A stretch of 64,000 bases of DNA from Myotis daubentonii (taxonomy: Eukaryota; Chordata; Mammalia; Chiroptera; Vespertilionidae), in the NCBI RefSeq assembly GCF_963259705.1, contig NC_081844.1, forward strand, positions 50,267,501 through 50,331,500, in the 5' to 3' direction. The translations under genes and the position numbers were made by a program. Below are positions 46,601-59,991 of this stretch, piece after piece. Every line of letters starts with the position of its first letter. Position 1 is the stretch's first letter. Below the pieces are notes generated by a model. The model saw only the letters and a program-made list of their open reading frames with translations, was not told the origin of the DNA and made no database searches.

Positions 46601-46869
46601 TATGTTTATCATGTATATTGGCCTGTAATTTTCTTTCTAGAAGTGACCTTGTTTGGTTTTACTATCAGGGTAATGTATATACAGATACATATGTTTATGT
46701 CTGAACAACATTACCTAAGTACCTGATAAGCTGCTGTTTTTAAAGCTGATAAACACAAGTTACATTTCTTTGCAGGAGTTTACACTGAAAAAGCATCTCA
46801 GCACCAACATATCCTTACTCTCTGTTTAAAAAGTAAGTAATTGTACAGTGTACAGGTTACAGATGATAT

Positions 46870-47445
46870 AGAATTGTGCAACTGAAGCTGATGGGAAACT
46901 TGAGAAGTTAAAAAAAAAATTTGACTTTAGTTATATAGTTAATAGGCTTGGTAATTAATGCATGTAGAAAGCTATCCTTCCAGGGACTGGAATGTATGAC
47001 TGGCCCTGCCCTGATTTCAGGAGACCCGCAAGCAATTTGACCTTTGTACCCCAGGAGAACTGCAGTTGACCAAGACAGTATCTGAGACATCATGCACCAG
47101 GGAGATAATGTCCAATGCCCAGGATGCAGATAGAGAATCACTGGTCAGCAGATGAAGGGATGCTCGGAAAAATCAATGGGCTGCAGCTTTTATCTGATTA
47201 ACCTTTTTGCCTGAATTCCAAATCCCATACCTACTTTCCCCTGAATTCCAAACCCTTTACCTACACTTTCCTTCTCCTTCTAATAAAGGTCAGCTTGTGA
47301 TGAGAGGTAAGATGATCTTTTTAGGATACATAAGCTGCTTGCTTCTCAGATCACTGGTCATCTGAATAAAGCACCCATGAAGATTCAATCCTTGTCTCTA
47401 CTTAATGGTTTTGGTAGCATGAACGCTGACGTTTCTGGTTACAAA
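46870..47445 (+). mobile_element. Probable class I solo LTR
   Basis: AATAAA at about 47365 in tgaataaagcacccatg, followed by about 75 bp ending ggttaca. A direct repeat ctgaattccaaa/ctgaattccaaa lies near 47212 and 47243. Boundaries are approximate and no target duplication was found. Confidence 0.45.
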
Positions 47446-47859
47446 ACCCGTTTAATTTTGTTAACCAGTATCACCCCAGTAAATTCAGTTTTAAAAAGTA
47501 AGCAATTGTTAAGTGATAGCTTAGATCCCGTTCACCCTTTGCCTCTGAAAGTACTTCAGACAAGTTGCTGAATCAATTATAACACTTGTGTGTAAGATAT
47601 GCCTCATCGTTAGGTAGAGGGGTATTTTTACGTCCTTGTCAATGTATGAATGTCAGAGTTTCTTTCTTTGGTTCTTTTCCTTTTCTTTCTTTCTTTTTTT
47701 TCTCTCTTGTGTGTGGGCTGAAAGAGTTATATTTGGAGAGAAAAAAGGGGGCAGCCAAATACAAAAGAAAAAAATAGAGATCAAACCTGAGCAATTAAAA
47801 TTTTCTGTTCCCAAGAGGTACAAGCGGAATACCAGGGAAGTAAATTATAAAAATATAAA

Positions 47860-48715
47860 GAGTGAACCACACACACTTATTAAACTGGCCAAAATTCAAA
47901 GGATTAAGAACACCAAATGCTGGCAAGGATGTGGAGCAACAGTTACGTTCATTCATTGCTGGTGGGAATGCAACATGTACAGCCACTCTGGAAGAAAGCT
48001 TGTCAGGTTCTAGCAAAATTAAATATACTCTTAGCATATGATTCAGCAATCACACTCCTTGGTATTTACCCAATGAGTTGAGAATTTAGGTTCACACAAA
48101 AACTTGCACGGAGATGTTTATAGCAGCTTTATTCATAACAGGAAATTTGGAAGCAACCAAGATGTCCTTCAGTCTGTGAATAAAGAAATAAACTGTGATA
48201 CATCCAGACAATGAAATATTATTTAGCACACAAAAATAAGTGATCTAGAGAGATATGGAGGAGCCTTAAGTGCATATCACTAAGTGCAATATGCCAATCT
48301 GAAAAAGTTTATTATGTTTCCAATAATATGACATACTGGAAAAGGCCAAAGTATGGAGACAGTAAAAAGGTCAATGGTTGCCATAGGTTGGGGAAGGAAG
48401 ATGAATAGACTATACAGAGGGTGTTTGGGACAGTGAAACTATTCTGCATGATGCTATAATGTTAGATATATGTCATTATACATTTGTCAAAACACATAGA
48501 ATATACAACACCATGAGTGAACCCTAATGTAAACTATGGGCTTTGAGTGATAAGGATGTGTCAATGTAGGTTCATCAGTCATAGCAAATGTAGCACTATG
48601 GTGGGAGGTGTTGATAATGAGGGAGGCTATGCATGTGTAGGGGTAGGAATGATATGGGAAATCTTTGTACCTTCTGTTCAATCATGCTGAGAATCTAAAA
48701 TAAAAGAAAAATGTT
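47860..48715 (+). repeat. Old L1 3' end
   Basis: ggcaaggatgtggagcaac, gctggtgggaatgcaac, tatagcagctttattcata and a 3'UTR ending gaatctaaaataaaagaaaaatg. Mammalian L1M-type, no intact frame. Confidence 0.85.
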
Positions 48716-50254
48716 TATGTATATAGAGAGTGTCATAGAACGTTGAGACTAAGATGTTAACTCATCAAATTAAAAGAAACATAATTAGAAAGAGGGAAAG
48801 TCTTCAGATACAGAGAGATGGGAAAGAAAGGAACATGAATTTTCCAACTGCAGATAGATGCTTTTATAACTGATTGTTATCAAATATTTATTTGCCCTCT
48901 GAGGCCATGTGCATATTTGTTCTCTGGGTTTTATGTTGCTGGATCACTTCTTGCCTCATTTTCTTTCATGTTCTCCTGTAGATTTTCATGTGTTCACCCT
49001 GCTTATAGCTTGGCTTGTCAGCTTCTTTGTACTCTTGTTGCCTCTATTCTCCAGTATAAATGAAATGATAAATATGAACTCTGAGACCTGAATATTTTGG
49101 GCAGGTGGCTCCTCAGAATAAATGTCTTATTATAAAACACTCATTGAAAAGCCTCCAGTCCAAATCAATTATAGCTTTTGGTCTCTGAGCACACAGGAAA
49201 AAAAAGAAAGAAAACCAACATTACCTTGAAAACCAACATTACCTTTAAAGACAAAAGAGCAAATATTAGTTATTCTGGTAGGAGATTATTTCCTGCTGTT
49301 CACTGCATTTGTGCCAATGGAAAGATAAATTCATTTAACAGGGTATTCTTTTTAGAAAACACTGAAATGCCAGCTGAATAGAGACCCTGATAGGTTGCTC
49401 TTTATTTCAGATATAGGACTTATTTCTCCTTGAACATGGGAAATAAAGAAAATGAAGAAATGGCATTCTATACTGCTTCAGAAAAGTTGCCAAATAAGAT
49501 ATGTGCATGAGGTATGCTATCAGCTTGGCTAAAGATTATATTTGTTGTATCTTTGTCAATGTGCTCCCTGTACAGATGGTGGTTGTAGGCTATTCAGTGT
49601 AATGGTGCACTCTCTGTTTTTACTCACTCCCTCTGACTGCCTTGGGAAAGCATGTACAAAAAGTCAGCAGGCATGTTAAAGCTGGCAGAGATGATCATCA
49701 GCACTGGACAGTGAGAGTTGCTATAGGAACCTTATACATGTAGTACTTTAGAGGCCGGTAGAGTAACCAAATAAATCTCAATGCCAGTGAGTTAATTCTA
49801 GATTAAGGGAAGAATTGGAGCAGCTAGTATAAACTATTCTATTGAGAATCGTTGGTCTAAAGGATAGTGAAGAAATCAGGCATGACCACAGGGGGTTATG
49901 GAATCTGAACAGGATTGTTTTCAAAGATGAGAGAAAATTGGCCTGATGGTGGATATGATTCAGTAGGAGGATGGAAATCACACAAGATAAAGTGGAAAGA
50001 ATTGTTGAAGCAGTGTCCTTGAGCAGAGAAGAACAAATGGGGTCTGGTGTATAAGTGGAGGGGTTACCTTGATATGAAAACTCATTTATAGGAGCAAAAA
50101 GAAGACAGAGAATGTATGTGACAGATCATGGCTGGTTTCATCATTTGTGGCCCAAGTGAAAAATGAAAATTCAGAGCCCTGTCCAAGGGCATAGCCAATC
50201 TCTCCTTTCCAGGAGCTGGCTCTCCAACCCATGATGGGTAAGTATAGTAGGGTT
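48716..50254. other. Unassigned sequence, ancient repeat in part
   Basis: 48716-49670 is unassigned; a short duplication accaacattacctt occurs twice near 49215-49245. 49690-50080 resembles a common ancient mammalian interspersed repeat that I cannot name. No gene. Confidence 0.4.
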
Positions 50255-50499
50255 CTCCAGAGAAACAGGACCAATTGAATGTTTATGTGTAGGTACATCT
50301 ATAAAATACAGAGAAAACTATTTAAAGGAATAGGCTTATGTGTGCACGAAGACTGGCAAATCCAAAATCCGTAGAGTTAGTCCAACCAGGAGACTGAAGA
50401 CCCAGAAAGAGCCGATATTGCAGTTCAAGTCTGTGATGATTATTTTCATATGTCAATTTGACTGGTCTAAGGGGTACTTAGGTAGCTGGTAAAGCATTA

Positions 50500-50556
<57 letters not shown>

Positions 50557-51165
50557 GTGACTCCAAAAGAGATTGGGATTTGAGTCAATCACCTGTGTAA
50601 ACAAGATAACCCTCACCAGTGTGGGTGGGGAGCATTTAATACCCGGAGGATCTCTCTTCTTGAGCTGGGACGTGCATCTTCTCCTGTCCTCAGACACTGA
50701 ACATCAGAGCTCATCCTTGGGCCTTCAGACTCCAGGCCATACACCAGCAGCGCCCTGGTTCCCAGACCTTCAGAATTAGACCAGTTTTCCTGGTTCGCCA
50801 GTTTACAGACAGCATATCATGGGACTTCTCATCCTTCATAGTCACATGAGCCAATTCTCATAATAAATCTCTTACACATCTTTATATATTCTATTCATTC
50901 TCTCTCTCTGGTGAAGCTGGACTAGCACAAAATCCAAACGCCATCTGCTGGCCGAATTTCCTCTTGCTCAGAGAAAGTCTTTCTGTTTTATTGAGGCCTT
51001 TATAGAAAGAGGCCCATCCACATTATGGAAGACAACCTGACTTACTCAAAGTTCACCCATTCAAATGTAAATCTCACCTCAGAACACACACACAGAGAAA
51101 CACAATAATGTCTGAGTGCACCATGGCCCAGCCAAGTTGACCCATAAAATAAACTTCCCGATGGT
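50255..51165 (-). mobile_element. Ancient LTR, antisense, split by a second element
   Basis: 50255-50430 (tagggttctccagagaaacagg) and about 50938-51165 (ctcttgctcagagaaagtc...catggcccagccaagttgac) belong to one antisense element of a common ancient LTR family with CTAATACA-type ends. The part between them is another element in plus orientation. Confidence 0.6.
50434..50932 (+). mobile_element. Ancient LTR-like element nested in the previous one
   Basis: Starts tgatgattattttcatatgtcaatttgactgg and ends ggactagcaca, with aataaatctctta near 50862. It contains a (TG)26 microsatellite at 50504-50554. Same general family as the element it interrupts, opposite strand. Confidence 0.55.
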
Positions 51166-52279
51166 TGATCCCCAAGATATGGCAATCTCCCCGAGATGAA
51201 TTCAGATCTGGGATCAAAAAAGGGCTGAAGGCCTCCCACCTATTCGCCTTCAGAATGAGTTGTGGAGCTGCCAAACCAGCCATTGCCTTGCTCTGCCCAA
51301 GATCCTACAGGTGTGTGCCTAGCCCTGAGCCACACTGCACTGGTGCACAGGTGTTCTGCATGGGGTGGAGACTGACAGGGAAATGCAGATTGCTGTCCCA
51401 AAGCAACTTGTAACCCGAGTGGAGGATGGCACCAGGAGTGGGGAAGATAATAGGAGTGCAGGAGTGGGGAAGATAATAGGAGTGCAGGAGTGGGAAAGAG
51501 TGGCTCGGGGCAGGAACTCAGTAACCAGGAACCCACTGTAGGCGGTAAGGAGGTGATGTGAAGCAGGACCCAGGTTCCAATCTCTTGAAGCATGGTCCTT
51601 TTTCTTTTGGACTTCACTTACAAATTCAAAGGTAGAAGAATTAAGACTTGTATCTTAAGACAAGGATCACAAAGCATTAACCCCAAAGAGCAAGGACCCT
51701 GGTGAGTGTGGGTCCCTGTATGAGTACTGACCCCACACCCAGAAGCACGTTCCCACCCAGATGGAGATAGATAAGCACATGTTTTAGCAACATTTGTGGA
51801 ATTCTTCTGATTGCTTTTATTTTCTCAATAGAACAAGGTTATTGACTGAGAGGCAGAAGGGGAAAGATATGGTGGTGATTTCAGGAGCGAGGAAAAATGA
51901 AAAAATCATTTAGAAAGAGTGGGAGAGAAAATGAACCAGAGCTCCACTTGAGTTTAACAGTCATGACTCTAAAGAGACCCCATCAGCAAGGTGGTGTAAT
52001 TTTCTCCAGCATCGGTCAGATGTGTGTGTGGGTGCAGCAGGGAGTACATGAGGAGCTGGATTTAACCAGCAAGCGTGATGAAGCAAAAGAGGACAAAGGA
52101 TTCGAGCTTGCAGGTAAAGCAGTGATTAGAATGTTGGAATACAAATAAATAAATGAAGAAACAGAAAACCCAAACAAGGAAATGAAAAATTACTTAGTAA
52201 GTTTAAGACACTTTGTGCCAGATATGTTATTTTCATTATCTCGTTTAATCTTCAAAACATAATGAGATATCATATTCAT
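51166..52279. other. Unassigned sequence with a 26-bp tandem repeat
   Basis: Unit ggagtggggaagataatagg agtgca occurs about 2.5 times at 51436-51499. Otherwise nothing recognised; the open frames nearby lack coding character. Confidence 0.5.
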
Positions 52280-52565
52280 ATATCTTATCTGACAAATATT
52301 TGTTGAGCACCATTATGTGCCAGATGCTTCTCTGTACCTATGGCTTATTTGCAGAGAAGATGTGCGCTCTTGTGAAGCAGGAAAATGAAAATGAACATGA
52401 ATAAATGAACAGGATAATCTCAGGTGGTGGACAGCGCTTTGAAGGCAATGTAATTGGGTAAGAAAGTGGAGCTTGGCTAAGGTTGGATGGAATATTAAAT
52501 CAAGTAGTGAAAGAAAGTCTTTCTGAAATGATAACTGAGCTGAAACAGGATAAGAAGACACACAT
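52280..52565 (-). repeat. L2-like fragment, antisense
   Basis: aaatatttgttgagcaccattatgtgccagatgcttctctgtacc and acatgaataaatgaacaggat fit the L2 complement. Confidence 0.5.
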
Positions 52566-54939
52566 ATCACACACACATATAGTTAGTATGAGCAGTGGAT
52601 GTAAGTCTTACATTCACAAGAGCAGCTGAAATGCAGTTAAGCAAGATGATTCACAGCCTTGTCTATGAACGGCGCCCCCTATAGGTGTGCAGGGCACAAC
52701 CCACACATACAATACTAAAGAGAGCGTTCGTCCTCTGGGGAAGAGTCTTCCAATTGCAAACATATAATTAGATACATGTAGAAATCACTCCAAAGGCCGT
52801 ATAATTACAATGAGATGCCGATTTCCATTTCCCTGGGAATTTGAGAAAACCCTTAACCAAATGATGGCATGATAATTGCTTCTGATGCCATCTCGTACCT
52901 ACGTTTCCTTTGTTGCTTAACTCCGCTGAGTCTTATGCGTGTTCTCTACTGTTCTTTTCCCACATCTGTCTGTGTTTGAATGTCATTTACTTTTAGGAGA
53001 AAGCTTGTTTAACTCCCTGTAGAAAATAACTAGTTTCTATGTCTACAACGACACAAAGTTCATTTAAAGTACAGAGTCATTACCAGTTGCATTGTCTGTG
53101 AGGCTTCCATTTTCTCCACTACGCTCTGCAGAATACCTCTTGCCAGTTTTACATGTGAGCTCTCCATTTGCAAGCTGCTGTGACTGGTGGGTTTTCTCTA
53201 CTCTGAATGCTTCCTGTTCTTTGGCCAGATGCCCTCCTGCTCTCTGTTCTTTCTGTATGGCTGCCATCAGAACACACTTTATTCTCCCTTCCATTTTGTC
53301 AAAATTTGGCATCAAGAATAATTTTCTTATTGGGCATGAACTGAAAAGGAATCTTCATTGGGTACAAATATGGATACCGTAATAGTTGCAATGCAATAGC
53401 ATTTATATCCTAAATTATATCTTCTCATGTATCTTTCTGGCTAAGCAACTAGTAGCCAATGCATTATAAAGTGTAAAAAAAAATGGACTAAGAATCAGAA
53501 GGTCTGGGATCCAGTTCTATTGCTGATACTTACTATCAGCAAGCTCCTAAACATTGTTGATTTCTATCTCTCTCTCTTTTTTTTCTAAACAGCATAATGT
53601 TCAGGGTCTAGCATACTGTCTTCTTCTGGATATCAAAGACAAAATGGAGGTAAAAATGTTTTGTACATCAGTCCTAAGGCATTATTATACAGATCATTTG
53701 GTGGTTGCTTCTCTAGAATACATTTATTTTATGATTATAATTAAGATAGTTAAGAATAGGGTACAAGTGAAATTATCTCTGCATAAATATGGTATTATGG
53801 AATATTTCCATGTGAATGTTTTTAATGTTGTCTTCTAGACAGTAAGTTTTCCAGGGCAAAATCTTTTTGCCGATGTAAGACACCATAACAGTCACTCTGC
53901 TCAGCTTACTGTCTAGGAGACAAGGTTAAAGACAGTAATCAACCTTTTTGAGAATATGAGTCATGAGAAATTGAACTGCCCTAATATACTAATGGCTTAA
54001 AAGCCTACAAACTGACCAAAATATACACTTGTACATGGGACAGAACATTATGGACTTATAAAGTACTCAGGCCGCATAGCTATTTTGAAAAACATCCAAG
54101 TGGAAGAAGTCCTATTGTGTGTGTATGTTTTTCTATTGATTGGAGGTTTCATTAACAAATTACTTTTAAAATGTAAAAGCTGCAAAGAAAATTGATATGG
54201 AAAAAGAGATTTAGAAGAGTGATGAATATGACATGCGTTCAAGGAAAAGAAATAATAAAAATTGATTTTTGAAGTGAAATTACCCCTTTAAATACAATGA
54301 AACTCGGAACTTCCAACAGCTGACATTGATTGTAGAATTAACAGACCAAAAAGGGCAGCGGAACCAAGTGGCGCCAATTCTGTCCCTTGATTTTTGCCTA
54401 CTCTCTTGGGTCCTCTCTGATTCCAATGCGATGAATATGCTGGTCTGGTTCCCAGGACATTCCTTTGGCATGCCCCTGCTTTGATCCTGTCAGTCTGAAC
54501 CTTAATCTGTGGAGCTCTGGTCTTTTCTGACACCAGAAATTACCATGGAGTCTCAGAAGAAGCTACTCCCACCAAGTTTCACATTTTTGACATTGCTGGA
54601 CACAGTCCAAGCACATGCTCCTAGTATCTTCCCTGATCTGTCATTTACACTATGCTGACAGATCATTTGTTTACACCCTAAACCTCTTCATAGAATACTT
54701 CTTTTACTGTCTAGAAAGTTTCCCCCTCCAAGAACACCACGTGTCCTGTACCTAATCAAGGAGTGGCTATTCATCCTCTTAAAGACAATATACCAATCAA
54801 ACTCAAATGCCAAACAGTGGGAAATTTTTAGTCTGAGTGAGACTCGAGACCAGAGTTTTTTGGCGAACAGGTGATATGACCTGTTAAACATTAGAGAAAG
54901 ACCACAGAAGGAGTGAAAGCAAAAGGAAGATATTGTAGT
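52566..54939. other. Unassigned sequence with a MIR piece
   Basis: MIR-like at about 53475-53560 (aagaatcagaaggtctgggatccagtt). A minus-strand open frame at 53064-53315 is discussed under findings. No gene is supported. Confidence 0.45.
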
Positions 54940-55092
54940 GATGCTTGAAAATGGTGTGTTAGACTGGAATGTTAATAATAGCGGTGATGAAAAGTGGAGA
55001 GACACTGGATACTTTTCAGAAATAGAGCTGTCAGTATTTGATGCTGAGTTGGATGAGGATGTAAGAGAGGAAGAGGAGTCAGATATGTTTGT

Positions 55093-55133
<41 letters not shown>

Positions 55134-55690
55134 TTAACTGAATCATTTATTGAGATGGGGAAGGTTGGGGGTGGGAGGATTATTTGGTAGAAGTACTGGA
55201 TAGAAATTTAAAAACTTTGCACTGGATATTGAAGTCTGAAATGCCAATTACACATTCACGTAGGGATGCCAAGAAAAACAGCTGAATTTTCAAGTCTGGA
55301 ACGGAGGGAGAGGTTGAATTCATAAATTTAGGACTTTTCTGGGCATATAAAGCCTAAAGACTGGAAATTATCCAGAAGCTGACTACATGCATCTACAGAA
55401 GATCAGCAACGTGAGAACTGTACATACACATGCAGAGGGGATGTCGCCAAAACAGCAAAGGAGACAAAGGAGGAGCAGTTAGTGAAGGAGGAAAACCTTG
55501 AGAGGATGGTATTTTGAGGACAAGAACGAAAAGCATTTGAAACAGGAGGAAGTAATCAATTAGTGCTGCTGTAGTAATGTGAACATGGAGTGGTAGATAT
55601 TTCCAGGAAATACATCTTTGGATTTGAAGAGGTTTCAGGGCAGACAGTTCATTTTGTAGATTTAATTGAGGATCTTTAGAGAGCTCTGTT
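54940..55690 (+). repeat. Ancient mammal-wide interspersed repeat with (GT)n
   Basis: The run ggagagacactggatac..., gagatggggaaggttgggggtggg, and ggaggaaaaccttgagagg..ggaagtaatcaattagtgctgctg matches a common ancient repeat that I cannot name with certainty. A (GT)n at 55094-55132 sits inside it. Confidence 0.45.
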
Positions 55691-55859
55691 GTTGAAAAAG
55701 TCATATTTTCTCAGGTACCAAAAACACATGTTAGATGAGAATCTAAGTATAAATTATAATTAGCAGCAACAAGAACAAAAAAAAGATAACATAATTAGGA
55801 ATAAGTAAAATAAGAGAAATACAGGCCCTGAATGAAAACAACTTAAACATTACTAAGAA

Positions 55860-56324
55860 ACATTATTGTAGGCAGCTTAAGGACCCTCCAAAGATGTCTC
55901 TGAACTATTTCTGAAGCCTATGAATAAATTACTTTACATGGCAACAGGGACTTTGCAGATGTGAGAATGTTAAGGATCCTGAGATGGGGAGATTATCTTG
56001 TATTATCTAGATGGGCCGAGTGCTCAGGCCTAGTTTGATCATAGGATCCTTAGGAGGAGGAGGCAAATGGGTCAGAGTGAGAGGTTGTGACAACAGAAGC
56101 AGAAGTCAAAGGGATACAGGGCCACTAAGCAAGGAATGCAAGCAGCCTGTAGAAACTGGAAAAGATAAGGAAATGGTTTCTCCCCTGAGCTTCCAGAGGG
56201 AGCATAGCCTTGTCAATCAACCTTAGACTTCTGACCTCAAAACTTATAAGGTAATGAATTTTTATTGCTTTAATCCATGATGTCTTTGGTAATTTGTTGC
56301 AACAACAATAGGAAACAAATACAG
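55860..56324 (+). mobile_element. MaLR-type LTR (MLT1-like)
   Basis: acatggcaacagggactttgcagatgtg, ttatcttgtattatctagatgggcc, and the 3' end ttggtaatttgttgcaacaacaataggaaacaaatacag are typical of MLT1-class solo LTRs of ancient non-autonomous ERVL relatives. Confidence 0.75.
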
Positions 56325-58247
56325 GCTTGAACCAATGGGAAGAAATGACCTCTCATACATACATAGAGATAAATCCACATATGCCTGGAGAAGTTTCTGG
56401 AAGGACTCCCAAATGGTTAGAAAGACTGAAAATACTAGTAGCCTTAGAGAAGAACCTTTTCTTTCATGTGTTACCCTCCTGTGCTATTGGAATATTTTTA
56501 CTTTTAATTAGCCATATGTATGTATTTCGTTTTGTATATATATTTTTGAAAATGCCATGAATCAGATGAAATTGAACCAATTCATTTCCAGGCTCTGCAG
56601 GAGGCAGTTTCTCTCATCATTTGTGGGTCAGATCGCCTCTGCCACTGGGATGGACAAGAAGGCTTGAGCAAGAAATACATGGACACTTGGGTTAGTAGTG
56701 GTGCTCTTAAACAGAAGTAGTCGTGCCTTACACTTTGGAATAGAAATATACGGAACATAGAGTCACAGAGAAAAAAATATATAGCTAAGGTTTTCAAGCT
56801 TTCCCAGATAGTCTGTAGTCCAAATAATAAGAAATCATCAAATAACAGTGTTCTTAATAGTGTTCTCTTACACTTAGTAATGATGATAGCTTTGAGGCAA
56901 ATTCATATGCCACCTGGTAGTATTCATTTTATCCTAGAAAAAAAATTGAAATCAGGAAAAAAAATAAGAATGATAGAAAGGTTCATGAATAATAGCTCCA
57001 TGGTGTTGATTGAATTGGCATTTTGATAGAGATCTGCTGTGATTCACTGCATCATATTTTTCCTGAATAATAAGTGGATGATGTGTGAAAAGGCATAAGT
57101 ATAGGCATTTAGCAAGCAGCATGATTTGTTTAATGCAAATCACTAAGACATAAATCCTTTTGGTAAACCTTCAGCATGTCTATTTGATTATAGAATGACG
57201 CCACCGACAATGATTAAAGCGGTAACTGTGTGGACGACTGTGAAGAAGAAGGTACAGTTGACAGTGCTTTCCTCTTTGGAGATGAGAAAATCATTTTAAA
57301 ACTAATATTTGCTTATTCTGATAGACAGTTGTTTTTTGTTTTTCTCAACCATAAACTATTCTGATGGCTATTGACTCACCATTAGGCTAAATATTGTTGC
57401 CCTTTCTCAAAAGGCCACACATGTATGACATGCTTGGCTGTTGTACTCACACGTTTTCCTCTGATTGCCTTATTTTGGTTCCATATAATAAATTATACTG
57501 GCTGCTAGGAGACTTCAGCTTTATTTGAAGTTATTCTAAATTTTTAACTATTCATCAACTGGTATCCTCTAGTCACCATTTTTATTAACACACGAAAAAT
57601 AGCAGTATTTCTAATAAACAAATATAACTTTGGCATTTTACCCTGTCGCATCAAAACTGATCTTTTTCTCTGGACAAAGAAGTTTTATGATATTTTATAA
57701 AATTGGCCTAAAAGAATAGATATACTTGGTTTTAAATGTAGAGGCTTCATTTGAATGAAAAATGCTGTGTGCTTTATTTCTCTTTCACTGAATTTAAATA
57801 TAAAAAGTATGATTTTTGGAAACGTGAAGTGTTTATTGCAACCAAAGAATAGCTTTGTTTCCCACCCCCGCCCCCCAAGTACATTAATCTTTATATTCTC
57901 AAAAGTTTGCATGTAAAGCTAGGAATTTTAAAAGCTATGAAATAGTTTTGTGTTATTAGATAGTAATAGGACCTAGGAATGGGAATTCATGAGATAAACA
58001 TTGCATAAAGATAGTGTTTGGGACCATAAAAATATTTTTTCTTCTCTTTTATGGCATAATTCTAAGATAAAGTAAATAATAAACTGGTGCCATGCCCACT
58101 GGGCAGGATTTTCCATGACATTCCTTTATGTTATGAACTTGAGTTTGCAACAACAAGCACTTCGTCCTATGCCTGTAACTGAGCTGTGCTGCCACCAGGA
58201 GGAGTGAGGCTGTGCCTTCATTATAATCCACTGACAGCACCTACCAT
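56325..58247. other. Unassigned sequence
   Basis: AT-rich, no repeat recognised with confidence. A small CpG-containing stretch at 57195-57251 between splice-like sites is described under findings. Confidence 0.45.
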
Positions 58248-58263
58248 AAGAGTGTTACATGCT

Positions 58264-59975
58264 GGCACAGGAACAGACATATAGATCAATGGAATAGAAT
58301 AGAGAGCCCAGAAATCGACCCAAACCACTATGCTCAATTAATATTCAACAAAGGAGGCAAGAACATACAATGGAGTCAAGACAGCCTCTTCAATAAATGG
58401 TGTTGGGAAAATTGGACAGATACATGCAAAAAAATGAAACTAGACCACAAACTTACACCATACACAAAAATAAACTCAAAATGGATAAAGGACTTAAACA
58501 TAAGACAGAAAACCATAAAAATACTAGAGGAATCCACAGGCAGCAAAATCTCAGACATATGCTGAAGCAATTTCTTCACTGATACAGCTCCTAGGGCAAT
58601 GGAAACTAAAGAGAAAATAAACAAATGGGACTACATCAAAATAAAAAGCTTCTGCACAGCTAAGGAAACCATCAACAAAACAACAAGAAAGCCCACTGCA
58701 TTGGAGAACATATTTGCAAATGTTATCACCGATAAGGGTTTAATCTCCAACATTTACAGGGAACTCATACAACTTAACAAAAAGAAGATAAACAACCCAA
58801 TCACAAAATAGGCAACGGACCTAAATAGATACTTTTCGAAAGAAGGCAGAAGAAAGGCCAAAAGACATATGAAAACATGCTCAAAGTCACTAATCATCTG
58901 AGAGATGCAAATCAAAATGACAATGTGGTACCATCTCACACCTGTCAGAATGGCTATCATCAACAAATCAACAAACAACAAGTGCTGGTGAGGATGTAGA
59001 GAAAAAGGAACCTTTGTGCACTGCTGGTGGGAATGCAGACTGGTGCAGCCACTGTGGAGAACAGTATGGAGTTTCCTCAAAAAAATAAAAATGGAACTCC
59101 CATTTGACCCAGTGATCCCACTTTCTAGGAATATATCCCAAGAAACTAGAAACACCAATTAGAAAGAGTATATGCACCCCTATGTTCATAGCAGCACAAT
59201 TCACCATAGCTAAGATTTGGAAACAGCCTAAGTGCCCATCAACAGATGAGTGGATTAGAAAACTGTGGTACATCTACACGATGGAATACTATGCTGCTAT
59301 AAAAAAGAAGGAACTTTTACCATTTGCAACAGCATGGATGGACCTGGAGAGCATTATGCTAAGTGAAATAAGCCAGTCAGAGAAAGATAAATACCACATG
59401 ATCTCACTCATTTATGGAATATAATGAACAACATAAACTGATGAACAAAAACAGATCCAGAGACAGAGAAGCATCGATCAGACCGTCAAACCTCAGAGGG
59501 AAGGTAGGGGAGGGTGAGGGTAAGGGGGAGAGATCAAGCAAAGGACTTATATGCAAGCATATAGGCCTAACCAATGGACACAGAAACCAGGGGGTTGAGG
59601 GCATGAGTGGTGGTGGTGGGGGGGGGGTTGGGGGTAAAGTGGGGATAAGGACACATATGTAATAACTTAATCAATACAAAAATTTAAAAAAAGAAAGAAA
59701 AGTATTTTGTTTTGTAATTTGTTTTTGGAAACATAATTTGTAATTGCATAATGGAATTTTGGTCAAAAGTGTGAATAAGTTTTCTGCAAGAAACTATAAA
59801 TTCTTATATGCATTCTATTTCAATAGTAATTATTTCTCTCAATCAAAATGTTATATGATTCTTATTCTTAGAGATAATAGAGAAAGTAACTGTATAGACA
59901 AAACTTCTAAAACTTATTAATTTTGTCATAAAGAAATGCTAATTAAAAGAAATAAATGCATATTCTCTTAAAAAA
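58264..59975 (+). mobile_element. 5'-truncated L1 with 3' transduction
   Basis: L1 ORF2 C-terminal region from 58264 (broken by frameshifts; the final frame is recognisable at 59182-59424 with EYYAAIKKKELLPF) and 3'UTR with a G-rich tract (59608-59645) to a first A-rich tail at 59685-59702. Then 267 bp of non-L1 sequence (59703-59969), AATAAA at 59951-59956 and a second A tail from 59970. A 16-bp target duplication with one mismatch, aagagtgttacatgct / aagaatgttacatgct, lies at 58248-58263 and 59976-59991, so all of it inserted in one event. Confidence 0.92.
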
Positions 59976-59991
59976 AAGAATGTTACATGCT

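Noticed and set aside
58754..59273. Minus-strand open frames of 101-134 codons
   Set aside because: They are the antisense of L1 ORF2, a common source of spurious frames.
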